From Endozoicomonas sp. GU-1 (lineage in GTDB: Bacteria > Pseudomonadota > Gammaproteobacteria > Pseudomonadales > Endozoicomonadaceae), in contig NZ_CP114771.1 of NCBI RefSeq assembly GCF_027366395.1, forward strand, positions 4,836,001 to 4,900,000: a stretch of 64,000 bases of DNA, in the 5' to 3' direction. The notes beneath the pieces are model-generated. The model ran no database searches. It had not been told where the DNA came from and worked only from the letters and a program-made list of their open reading frames with translations. The position numbers and the translations under genes are program-made. Shown one piece after another: positions 51,671-59,407 of this stretch (within the stretch, counting starts at the first letter, position 1; each line of letters begins with the position of its first letter).

Positions 51671-51732
51671 GGCTTGCATGTGCATTCATAATGCATGCAA
51701 GCCAACTCGAGATGCATGCAAGCCAACTCGAG
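51671..51732. repeat. 21-bp tandem duplication with hairpin
   Basis: ATGCATGCAAGCCAACTCGAG occurs at 51691-51711 and again immediately at 51712-51732. The preceding GGCTTGCATGTGCAT (51671-51685) is nearly complementary to ATGCATGCAAGCC, so a hairpin can form. Between the SDR gene and the BIR gene. Confidence 0.85.
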
Positions 51733-51748
51733 TCCTCAAATGAGGTTA

Positions 51749-51793
51749 CGTAGTTAACCCAAATGAAATCATATTTTCTGACTTAGTGGGCAG
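51749..51793. mobile_element. MITE family B end fragment
   Basis: About 45 bases matching the inverted-repeat end of 30531-30695 (GTAGTTAACC, AAATGAAATCATAT, CTGACTTAGTGGGCAG). It overlaps the last codons and stop of the BIR gene. Confidence 0.75.
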
Positions 51794-52868
51794 GTAATCG
51801 AAACTGTTCATTGTTGTACTGTTCTTGAAGTCTGCGGGCGATCTTAGCATCTTCACTCTCTTGTTCAGCCTTGATTCTTATTTGCCTTTGCTGATTTACT
51901 TGTTCAAAGAGTGCAATGCGCTCATTTTTCAACTGAACAATTAGCTTTTGCACTTCTTTTAATTCTTTTAATTCTTTTAATTGATCCTGGTATTCATTGT
52001 ATTCCTGCTCGTACCTTCTACAGGATTCAGCTATGGCCGCCTTGTTATGGTTCCGGGGATCAAGCAGGCTTAGAATACAGGAAGCGTGCAAAGTGCTATT
52101 TCCAGAGAGGTTTTCAGTATAATGCCAATGAATAAAGGCTTGTTCGACCTTGCGCATTTGTTCTGGAAGATCTTTAAGGTTTCTATTGTAAATCTGTTCA
52201 AGTTGTTGGTAAGGCCAGCTTAGTCTGAATTTTACAAGCGTATTGTAAGGATTCTCTTTTACAGGAGTGTGTTGATCGCAGTGCTGTTTTAATTGTTTTT
52301 CCACATCAAATGACTCTTTAATCGTTTTGATAAATGATTGACCCATTTCCCACTTCACGATCGCGCAGTCTGGCGACAGGCGAGTATGTTCAATCCATGG
52401 GAGATCATCAGGTTTCCAGTTGCCAACATGCATATCACATTTATCACAATAAACTGAGTCACTGTGTTTACTGCAGGAAAATCCCGCATCAGCCAATTCC
52501 TTCGGAGTATGATAGGGGAAGTTCTTCTCAAAGCCCTTGAAAGTGGCTGCTTTGGCCATCAGCATATCAATTGGTTGAGAAGGGCTTGGCGTGTTCTCGT
52601 GGGGAAGCCGGGTATAAACATGCCCGGAAGGTGCATGATGTGATTTACGGGTATGCAGATATCTTGGCTCAAACGGCGTGCCGGGAGGCGCGTGAATTAC
52701 CAGTAATCCCGGGACCGGTGCATAACATCGAAGACCACTAAATGAATTGCCCGCCAGGGGGTTGCGAGAGTGAACCGGTGTATGGCTCTCTTCCCCGGGC
52801 TCTGGCAGAAGAAGGTATGCACGCTGTGGGGCTCGAGAAACATTCGGGTTAAGCCGATGACATTCCAT
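51783..52868 (-). CDS. BIR-domain (IAP-like) protein with C-terminal coiled coil
   Basis: 361 residues. Residues ~106-175 form a BIR domain: KAATFKGFEKNFPYHTPKEL, ADAGFSCSKHSDSVYCDKC, then NWKPDDLPWIEHTRLSPDC. The zinc ligands Cys141-x2-Cys144-x16-His161-x6-Cys168 match the BIR spacing exactly. BIR domains of inhibitor-of-apoptosis proteins bind caspases or IAP-antagonists. The N-terminal ~100 residues are Pro/Ser-rich. Residues ~280-350 are a Glu/Lys/Gln-rich coiled coil with short DNA repeats, ending in DAKIARRLQEQYNNE, reminiscent of ubiquitin-associated helices. No RING is visible. Host-derived transfer and anti-apoptotic use are inference; apoptosis inhibitors have been described in the intranuclear relative Endonucleobacter. 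The last residues are supplied by a MITE-B fragment. Confidence 0.82.
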   Translation of the reverse strand: MECHRLNPNVSRAPQRAYLLLPEPGEESHTPVHSRNPLAGNSFSGLRCYAPVPGLLVIHAPPGTPFEPRYLHTRKSHHAPSGHVYTRLPHENTPSPSQPIDMLMAKAATFKGFEKNFPYHTPKELADAGFSCSKHSDSVYCDKCDMHVGNWKPDDLPWIEHTRLSPDCAIVKWEMGQSFIKTIKESFDVEKQLKQHCDQHTPVKENPYNTLVKFRLSWPYQQLEQIYNRNLKDLPEQMRKVEQAFIHWHYTENLSGNSTLHASCILSLLDPRNHNKAAIAESCRRYEQEYNEYQDQLKELKELKEVQKLIVQLKNERIALFEQVNQQRQIRIKAEQESEDAKIARRLQEQYNNEQFRLPAH

Positions 52869-52941
52869 ATTTTCAGATCCGTCCAGAGGTATATTTGTTT
52901 ATAACTCTCTGACCAGTTTCTTACAGGAAAGTTCCCTCAGC

Positions 52942-53313
52942 TCATTCAATTGCTCCCGGCGTTGGGGGCACCGGCGCAGACCTGCGTTCATCAATAAGGT
53001 GTTGAATGGTCAGAATGGGATGTTTAAGTAGCAGGCGAGGGCCAGCCCATTTCATCACTTCACGAATTTGTCGACGTTGTTCCGGTTTGTAGCAATGGAC
53101 CTGGCAGTTAGCGCAGGTGGGTTTTTCGACACCATAAATACAGCGTTCAAGCCGTCGCTTGCTGAAAGCCAGCAGAGAGAGGCATTCATTGCACAGGGAA
53201 GGGTGCTGGTGGTGGTGGTGGTGGCAGTAAAGCTCAATCATGCGGGTAACGGTAAAATATTCACGGGTCAGCCTGGGGTGATCTTTCAGACGGCCTTTGA
53301 GAGCGAGGGGCAT
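52942..53313 (-). CDS. Nitrous-oxide-stimulated-promoter family protein
   Basis: 123 residues. Family pattern: MIELYCHHHHHQHPSLCNEC, CIYGVEKPTCANCQVHCYKP, REVMKWAGPRLLLKHPIL. The conserved Cys residues (two CxxC pairs plus His) suggest metal binding. Function unknown. Stands alone. Confidence 0.75.
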   Translation of the reverse strand: MPLALKGRLKDHPRLTREYFTVTRMIELYCHHHHHQHPSLCNECLSLLAFSKRRLERCIYGVEKPTCANCQVHCYKPEQRRQIREVMKWAGPRLLLKHPILTIQHLIDERRSAPVPPTPGAIE

Positions 53314-53555
53314 AAACGACGTAACCTTCTCTGTTTTGAGGAAGCCATCCTCCCATAATCCGCCTGGATTGCCAAATCAGGCCATTCGAAAATGGCACTG
53401 ACGAAGTCTGATGGCCATTGAGAACCAGCCTATTCGTGTCGTTTATACCCGTTGACCAGTGACAAAACTGAACTTTTCTCACAAAGTTATTTCTACTACT
53501 CAAGTACTGAACAAATTTGCTCAGCCCATTAAAATAATCACTTGAGTAAGTAATT

Positions 53556-55011
53556 ATGCAAACCACTATCAGCAGCTGTCACAGTACCCCTTCTACACCA
53601 GAGCCTCAGGCTGCTGGTCAGTCATTACCAGAGAACAGTTCTGTTAACCCCGGTGCTGTAAAGGAGACTGTTGCACGATATATCATTGAACATCAAAAAA
53701 TACCCTTGTCCTTAAGAACTGTATTAAAACTGACAAACGAAGCCTGCCTCTCGCTGCTCAAAAAAATTCCTTCAGGTGGAACAGAGTCAGAAAAAAAAGA
53801 AGCAATTCATCGTATGGTTGAAGAAATGATCTATCCCGACCTGCCCGGTGTTAAGCTTCAGGAAATTGATGATTTATTTCAGCGCCCCCCCCCTGGTAGC
53901 AAAGAAGCTTGAATGTAAAGATATCCATACCAGTGAGTTTATCCATCGACGGGAAGTATCGGAGGAAAGCAATGAATCACTAACCTGTGTTAAATTGGGG
54001 TACCTGAGTTTTAATGTTTATGACGAAATTGACAGCATAAAATCCCGTATAAAGGTGATCAACAAGGTTACTCAATGGGTGTGCGACTATCTGCAAAAAC
54101 TGCCGGACAGTCGGGTAACTTTTATATCCATGGGGTCTGGAGCATTGTTGATGGAGCAGCTGATTCACCAGCAAATCACCAAGAGCGGGGTATCAGATAA
54201 AAAAATTGCCTGGCGTTGTATAGATATTGATTATGTCGAGGATTCCTCTCGTTCCTCGGGGTCTTCACCGAGCCTTAAAGATGTCAGAAAGCAGTTTATA
54301 GAGGGAAAAAATGTCCGGTTTTTTACTACAGCAACTACCTACCTGAACAAAAAGTTAAATGGTCAGCAACTCCGGACCACAGATAGAGAAAATAGTGCGA
54401 TTGTCATTTTAGAATTTAACCCGCCCACACCCACTCATGGCAACAGTCAAGAAACACTTGGTAATATTGGTGGATATATTGTGTCAGGCGCACCCTGTGA
54501 GATTACCAGGGCAAATTCTGTTTTCTTATTAATTGGAGTAGAAGGTCAACAATCAGATCTTGAAGAGTTCGTTGGTGAACTTGATTCTTCAATATCATGG
54601 ATGAGTTCATCAACGCAGTTTATTAAAGTTTCAATAAATGTCTCAGGTGAGCCGGAGGTTTACCTTTCAGAATTCTATAAAAAGAATTGTGAAGCACTCG
54701 GACTAGAGTTCAAAAGCATTGTGTTATCTCATTTGAATCAACAAAAGGCTATCGGTTCCCCTATCATCAGGGCTGAAAAGGCACTCAGTGAAGTAAAAAA
54801 ATTCATTCTCCAGGCTGGCTGGTCTGCACAGGTGTTTGCATATTCAGAATACAGTGACAGCATTGATCAACTCACCAGGCACTTTTACAGCGGGCAACAA
54901 GACAGTATTGATCGGTCTCCCGGGGCGTTGTTCAAACTGCAACACAAACAGATAACCATCACCGATAGTGCAGATTTTGCCGCTTTGAGCAGCAGTCAAA
55001 GTGCCGTATAG
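53556..55011 (+). pseudogene. Unknown ~485-residue protein split at a poly-C tract
   Basis: The first frame (53556-53912) starts with a Ser/Thr/Pro-rich N terminus and ends right after a run of nine C (53885-53893). The second frame continues to 55011. Eight or eleven C would join them. The body has a Rossmann-like run (RVTFISMGSGALLMEQLI, KIAWRCIDIDY, AIVILEFNP), which could be a degenerate methyltransferase fold, but no family is assigned. No signal peptide. The N-terminal style matches the accessory proteins of the window. A hairpin terminator follows. Confidence 0.5.
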
Positions 55012-55062
55012 AAGAGAACCGGGGCTTCTCTCCATTAAAGACAAAGTCAGCTCAACTCTTAC

Positions 55063-55111
55063 AGGGCTTGTTGACGTGTTGCGAGTACGCAATGAAACGT
55101 CAACAGGCCCT
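55063..55111 (+). terminator. Long hairpin terminator
   Basis: 15-bp stem (AGGGCTTGTTGACGT / ACGTCAACAGGCCCT, one mismatch); its loop contains a second small hairpin TTGCG-AGTA-CGCAA. Ends CCCTTTT. Confidence 0.75.
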
Positions 55112-55218
55112 TTTGAGCGTTTTCACTTTAGTGTTATGTGCTGTTATGCTCCCGCCCACCGTTATAAAAAAATTGTCGGTTTGTAAAATCTCTGTGCAAT
55201 TAAATGAGAATACAAAAG

Positions 55219-55539
55219 ATGTCTGAGACGGTTAGCCGTGAATTGCTTGAAAAGGCCAAATTAAATCAGGAAACCTCGTTAATAGCCTGGTCTGAACTGC
55301 TGCGTTACTTTGCCCGGGGGGTTGTGCTGCAGGTGGATGATTCGCTGGACCTGATTGATGTAGGCTATCAGATCTCGGTAGACAATAAATCAGCGGTAGA
55401 AGCCTGGGTTGAACAGGGTGTCCTGGGGGCGGTCAGCGATGAGCAGGCCCAGTCCTGGCTTACCGATAATCGTGATCTGTGGGCGGTTGTGGTTCGCCCC
55501 TGGGTACTGGTGCAGGAAAGGGAGCAGGAAGGACGGTAG
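55219..55539 (+). CDS. DUF2288 family protein
   Basis: 106 residues from ATG 55219 (in-frame ATG at 55204 also possible). The DUF2288 pattern is LNQETSLIAWSELLRYFARG, VDDSLDLIDVGYQISVDN, VSDEQAQSWLTDNRDLWAVV and RPWVLVQE. Small cytosolic protein of unknown function found widely in gammaproteobacteria. Intact. Confidence 0.8.
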   Translation: MSETVSRELLEKAKLNQETSLIAWSELLRYFARGVVLQVDDSLDLIDVGYQISVDNKSAVEAWVEQGVLGAVSDEQAQSWLTDNRDLWAVVVRPWVLVQEREQEGR

Positions 55540-55640
55540 GTGCTGTGTTGGAAAAAGGGATCAGCAACCTTTCACTGAAAGCTGTCTTGTTGATACCTTT
55601 TTCATTTCTTTTTTTGCTGACAGCTTTTGCTGGTCTCTAC

Positions 55641-55666
55641 TGAACTTAATTGCTGATTGATGGTCT
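55641..55666 (+). promoter_or_regulatory. Conserved block upstream of tandem membrane-protein gene 1
   Basis: 26 bases (TGAACTTAATTGC then GATTGATGGTCT) recur with two changes at 56674-56699, at nearly the same distance before the second paralogue. Likely promoter or operator duplicated with the gene. Confidence 0.5.
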
Positions 55667-55699
55667 TAACGAGAATATTGCCTCGAAAGGAATGTCAAA

Positions 55700-56560
55700 A
55701 TGCACGCTACCTTTGGATCGTCATCCAGCTTGCCTCATGCGCAAATGGTTGCTATCAAAAATGACGCAGCTTCCCAAACCGAATGTTCTCCTCAGGTGTC
55801 AATGACTAATGGCAGGGTTGTCAACTGCGCACACCCCAGCCAGTCGGTATGCCCGGATAAGATCATTAGTAATACAGATAAATCCCTTTCTGGTTACGGA
55901 GTACAGCTTGTCAATGAGACCTTACAGGCCGGTCTGCAGGGCGGCAATAAGCTGATACGCAATGTCGCCGGTTTCGCCTTTCGGCAAATGATGGAATCAC
56001 TGCAATTCTCCCCGGACATAAAAAAACAGTGTCTGCTGTTGCTGGGGGCAATGCCTGCTCTGGCGGGTACCCAGCCGATTGATACCTCACTATCCTTCAC
56101 CGATCCAACAAACCTGACCACAACTTCTGAACCCATCCCTTTTGACAAGAGCGAGGGGCCAGCTCTGTTGTTCTTGATCGTTGGCATCCCCGCCCTTGTA
56201 GGCCTTTGTGCCGCTTACGCATACTGTTCCGACTTCCATAATGAGTATCAGCGATTCAAGGATCAAAACCCTCATGCATCACGCCGTCAACTCATTAAAG
56301 CAGCTTTCGATAACCCAAATGATCCCGAAAGAAATCGGTATTTAACCTATGAGGAAAAGTATCGTCTGCCAGTTCCTCCTGCTCAAAGAGCCCCGGCGTC
56401 GACAGCGCCAACAACTTGTGAGCAGGCAACACAAACAGCCTGCGAGCAGGGAATACAAACAGATCCAGTGATTAATGACTCACCACTGCAAGAGATACAA
56501 CCACCAACCTATGCAGAAGCAACAGCTAACCTTGAAAATCCCAAGGAACCAGTTACATGA
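55700..56560 (+). CDS. Membrane protein with TQT and PPxY tail motifs (paralogue 1)
   Basis: 286 residues, ATG 55700 after AAAGGAATG. The N terminus is Ser-rich with ASQTEC at ~24-29. Two hydrophobic segments: CLLLLGAMPALAG (~111-123) and ALLFLIVGIPALVGLCAAYA (~155-174). The hydrophilic C-terminal tail carries TQT (244-246), GIQTD (251-255) and PPTY (268-271, in QPPTYAEA). TQT/IQTD resemble dynein light chain LC8 sites; PPxY is the ligand of WW domains such as those of NEDD4-type ubiquitin ligases. No catalytic domain. A membrane-anchored scaffold displaying host-type peptide motifs is inferred. Tandem paralogue follows. Confidence 0.6.
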   Translation: MHATFGSSSSLPHAQMVAIKNDAASQTECSPQVSMTNGRVVNCAHPSQSVCPDKIISNTDKSLSGYGVQLVNETLQAGLQGGNKLIRNVAGFAFRQMMESLQFSPDIKKQCLLLLGAMPALAGTQPIDTSLSFTDPTNLTTTSEPIPFDKSEGPALLFLIVGIPALVGLCAAYAYCSDFHNEYQRFKDQNPHASRRQLIKAAFDNPNDPERNRYLTYEEKYRLPVPPAQRAPASTAPTTCEQATQTACEQGIQTDPVINDSPLQEIQPPTYAEATANLENPKEPVT

Positions 56561-56673
56561 CTGTTTTGCTTTTGAGGCAACCCTCAAGTACTTGAAATAA
56601 TCCTTCTGAGGCATCTTCCAGGAACATTCTTATTGATGTCCCCGCTGTTGAAGACGGTATCAATCATCTTGAT

Positions 56674-56699
56674 TGAACTTAATTGCCGACTGATGGTCT
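56674..56699 (+). promoter_or_regulatory. Conserved block upstream of tandem membrane-protein gene 2
   Basis: Counterpart of 55641-55666 (two differences), about 35 nt before the second paralogue's ATG. Confidence 0.5.
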
Positions 56700-56734
56700 G
56701 CAATAACAGATTTCTTGGAAAGGAAAATACTAAA

Positions 56735-57655
56735 ATGCATGCTTCTCTTGAATCGTCATCAGCCCTGCCCTATGCGCAAATGGTTGGTAAAAAAGATGCA
56801 GTTTCTCAAACCGACTGTTGTCGCCAAGTGACAACGACAAACGGCAGGGCTGTCAGCTGCCCACAGCCCAGCCCGTCGGACTGCCACCTGGATTCGGATA
56901 ACAGTATCAGGCCAGATAAATCCCTGTCTGATTACGGTGTACATCTTGCCAGAGAGGCCTTACAGGCTGGTTTGCATGGCAGCAATAAGTTGCTAGGCAG
57001 TGTTGCCGGTTTCGCCCTTCAGCATTTGATGAAATCAGGGCAGTTCCCTGGCGTATTTCCGGACATAAAACAGAGCCTGATGTTTTTGGCGGCAATGCCT
57101 GCTCTTGCGGGCGCATACCCTTTGAGTGGCAGACCGGCATACCCTGATGGATCGCCAGGCGGCAGCACGACCTACAGTAGAGGGCCAAACGCAGGTGCCT
57201 CATATACTCCATCCTTCACATCTTCAACGACACACCTGAACACGACTTCTGAACCTGCCTCTTCGATCAACTATCTTGATATGCCGCTTGCCCTGGGTTC
57301 ATTTGTCGTTCTGGGGGGAGGGTTGTACGGTTTTGTTTATTGCGCTCACCTCCGTGAAATCTATAAGCGAATCAAGTATGACTACCCTGAAGCATCATGC
57401 TGCCAGGTTATTAAAGCAGTGTTTAAATACCCAAATTATAATCACACAGATAACTATCCCTTACCGAGTCATGTTATTCGACGGCCAGCTCCCCCCGCTC
57501 AAGCAGCCCCTGTGCCAGCAGAGCCAACTACTCGTGAACAGGGGACACAAACAGCCCGCGATCAGGGAACACAAACGGAACCCGTGATTGATGAACCAGC
57601 ACCACAAGGGCAACCACCAACCTATGCAGAAGCAATAACTTTTTCGGTTAGATAA
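56735..57655 (+). CDS. Membrane protein with TQT and PPxY tail motifs (paralogue 2)
   Basis: 306 residues from ATG 56735 (GGAAAGGAAAA upstream; the frame is open to 56633). Aligns with paralogue 1 along its length (SSALPYAQMV, DYGVHLAREALQAGLHGSNK, LFLAAMPALAG-like and LALGSFVVLGGGLYGFVYCA membrane segments), with an added Gly/Ser/Thr stretch before the second span. Motifs: VSQTD (~23-27), GTQT (270-273), GTQTE (278-282) and PPTY (294-297). Its TQTE and SQTD sites are near-ideal for the LC8 pattern. The stop codon lies inside the 3' end of tag on the other strand (34-bp overlap). Confidence 0.6.
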   Translation: MHASLESSSALPYAQMVGKKDAVSQTDCCRQVTTTNGRAVSCPQPSPSDCHLDSDNSIRPDKSLSDYGVHLAREALQAGLHGSNKLLGSVAGFALQHLMKSGQFPGVFPDIKQSLMFLAAMPALAGAYPLSGRPAYPDGSPGGSTTYSRGPNAGASYTPSFTSSTTHLNTTSEPASSINYLDMPLALGSFVVLGGGLYGFVYCAHLREIYKRIKYDYPEASCCQVIKAVFKYPNYNHTDNYPLPSHVIRRPAPPAQAAPVPAEPTTREQGTQTARDQGTQTEPVIDEPAPQGQPPTYAEAITFSVR

Positions 57656-58203
57656 GATGGGCAACTGACCAGGTGATCGTTCACCAGACCCATTGCCTGC
57701 ATATAGGCATAGCAGATCGTACTGCCAACAAAACTGAAACCGCGTTTTTTCAGATCGTCACTCATCCGGTCTGAAATATCGGTGGTGGCTGGCACGTCAT
57801 TCATGGATTGTCGCCGGTTGATGATGGGCTGATGGTTTACAAACGACCACAGATACTGGCTGAAGCTGCCAAATTCCTCCTGCACCCGAATGAACGCCCT
57901 GGCATTGTTAATGGCGCTCCGGATTTTCAGCCGGTTGCGGATAATGCCTTCATCCTGCATCAGCTTTTCAACATCCTGGTCTGTCATTCTGGCCACTTGT
58001 TGAACGTCAAATTGATGAAATGCTGTCCGATAGCCTTCTCGGCGCTTCAGGATGGTGATCCAGCTCAGACCTGCCTGGGCACCTTCAAGAATCAGGAATT
58101 CAAAGAGTTTCTGGTCGTTATGACAGGGAACCCCCCACTCTTTGTCATGGTATTGGGTATAGAGTTCATCGCCATGGCACCAGCTGCATCGAGCATCGTT
58201 CAA
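57622..58203 (-). CDS. tag: DNA-3-methyladenine glycosylase I (Tag)
   Basis: 193 residues. Excises 3-methyladenine. Starts NDARCSWCHGDELYTQYHDK with zinc-ligand Cys and His; GAQAGLSWITILKRREGYR, and GFSFVGSTICYAYMQAMGLV with the C-terminal His and Cys (NDHLVSC). Full length. Convergent with, and overlapping, the PPxY paralogue 2 gene. Confidence 0.93.
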   Translation of the reverse strand: MNDARCSWCHGDELYTQYHDKEWGVPCHNDQKLFEFLILEGAQAGLSWITILKRREGYRTAFHQFDVQQVARMTDQDVEKLMQDEGIIRNRLKIRSAINNARAFIRVQEEFGSFSQYLWSFVNHQPIINRRQSMNDVPATTDISDRMSDDLKKRGFSFVGSTICYAYMQAMGLVNDHLVSCPSYLTEKVIASA

Positions 58204-58346
58204 GATAAAAAAACTCCTTTTGTCAGGTGCTTGCCAACAGGGTTAGTTTGCTAATTAAATCAGATAGCGCATTTATTTGCAGTTTTCTGGCTACCAGTAA
58301 CAATGGCAGTTAAGATAGTTGTTTACTTTATTAAGGGCATAAACAG

Positions 58347-58832
58347 ATGAAGATAGCCAAAGAAAAAGTGGCTCTGTTCCATTACACTCTGAAAAATGAT
58401 GCGGGAGAAGTTCTCGACAGTTCGGAAGGCGAGTCGCCCATGGCTTATCTTCACGGTGAGCAAAATATTGTCGAAGGGCTGGAAAATGCCCTGGAAGGCA
58501 AGCAGGCGGGGGACAAGTTTGATGTGGTGGTTGAGCCTGCTGAAGGCTACGGCGAGTACGACGAAAGTCTGGTGCAGCCGGTACCGAAAGAGCAGTTTGG
58601 TGACCATCCTGTAGAGGTGGGTAACCAGTTCCATGCCGATACCGCCATTGGCCCACGTATTGTCACCGTGGTAGCTATTGATGATGAAGAGAACCAGGTG
58701 GTGATCGACGCTAACCATTCCCTGGCGGGTGAGAATCTGCACTTTAGCGTTGAAGTGGTTGAAGTTCGAGAAGCCACCAAGGAAGAGCTGGACCACGGTC
58801 ATGTGCATGGGCCTGGCGGACATGTTCACTGA
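58347..58832 (+). CDS. slyD: FKBP-type peptidyl-prolyl isomerase SlyD
   Basis: 161 residues. FKBP domain (FHYTLKNDAGEVLDSSEGES, NIVEGLENALEGKQAGD) with the insert-in-flap chaperone domain (~70-125), and a short His-rich tail HGHVHGPGGHVH for metal binding, shorter than in E. coli. Cytoplasmic foldase and nickel chaperone. Followed by a strong terminator. Confidence 0.93.
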   Translation: MKIAKEKVALFHYTLKNDAGEVLDSSEGESPMAYLHGEQNIVEGLENALEGKQAGDKFDVVVEPAEGYGEYDESLVQPVPKEQFGDHPVEVGNQFHADTAIGPRIVTVVAIDDEENQVVIDANHSLAGENLHFSVEVVEVREATKEELDHGHVHGPGGHVH

Positions 58833-58880
58833 GACCATCCAAACCCACAGTGTGAAGCGTTGAGCAGAACGTTGATCCTA

Positions 58881-58910
58881 TAAAGAAGCCGGATACCTCC
58901 GGCTTCTTTA
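58881..58910 (+). terminator. Intrinsic terminator of slyD
   Basis: 12-bp perfect stem TAAAGAAGCCGG / CCGGCTTCTTTA, loop ATACCT; useful in both directions. Confidence 0.88.
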
Positions 58911-58916
58911 TGGCAA

Positions 58917-59153
58917 TTATATCGTGATATATACCGCATGGCGGGTTTTATGGTGAGTGAGAAGCTGAATATTGCTAAGCACGCCACTTTCCACCATGGA
59001 GCGAAATGCCAGGGCTGTTCTCATTTTCTGCAGATCATCCTGATGTTCCCACAGGCCAAGTTCCTCCATCAGCACCCGGATCTTGAAGGTTTTTCCCTTA
59101 TGCATGGTATCGATTACCTGTTGTAACGGTGCTAAAAGAAGGTTCAGGCGCAT
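58917..59153 (-). CDS. Conserved small protein, function unknown
   Basis: 78 residues. RLNLLLAPLQQVIDTMHKGK then TFKIRVLMEELGLWEHQDDL: looks like a small helical, possibly winged-helix protein. No motif decides a function. Convergent with slyD and sharing its terminator. Confidence 0.5.
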   Translation of the reverse strand: MRLNLLLAPLQQVIDTMHKGKTFKIRVLMEELGLWEHQDDLQKMRTALAFRSMVESGVLSNIQLLTHHKTRHAVYITI

Positions 59154-59365
59154 ACATCTCTCCTTACCAATTCAGTATTCCGGGCTGCTCAGCCCAGTTT
59201 CTTAAAAGCTGTGGATCTTATAAACTTTCTGTTTATATCTGTAGAGTCTTAAATATGGCTCCGGAAATGATTTTTGACCGTTAGACCTTGGTTTGAGTCA
59301 CTTGATCACGATTTGGAGGGGGATGTTATTGCGGATACTGTTTTTGCCAGTCCCAGGCGAAAAAA

Positions 59366-59400
59366 CAAATAATCAACTCATCCGATGAGTTGATTATTTG
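59366..59400 (-). terminator. Intrinsic terminator of the Gate-domain gene
   Basis: 16-bp stem (CAAATAATCAACTCAT / ATGAGTTGATTATTTG), loop CCG; on the minus strand it is followed by TTTTTT. Confidence 0.88.
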
Positions 59401-59407
59401 TCGGCTG

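Noticed and set aside
53160-53240. His-run (HHHHH) as a metal-binding signature of special interest
   Set aside because: The run lies in the family's ordinary MIELYCH position; short His runs from CAC/CAT slippage are common.
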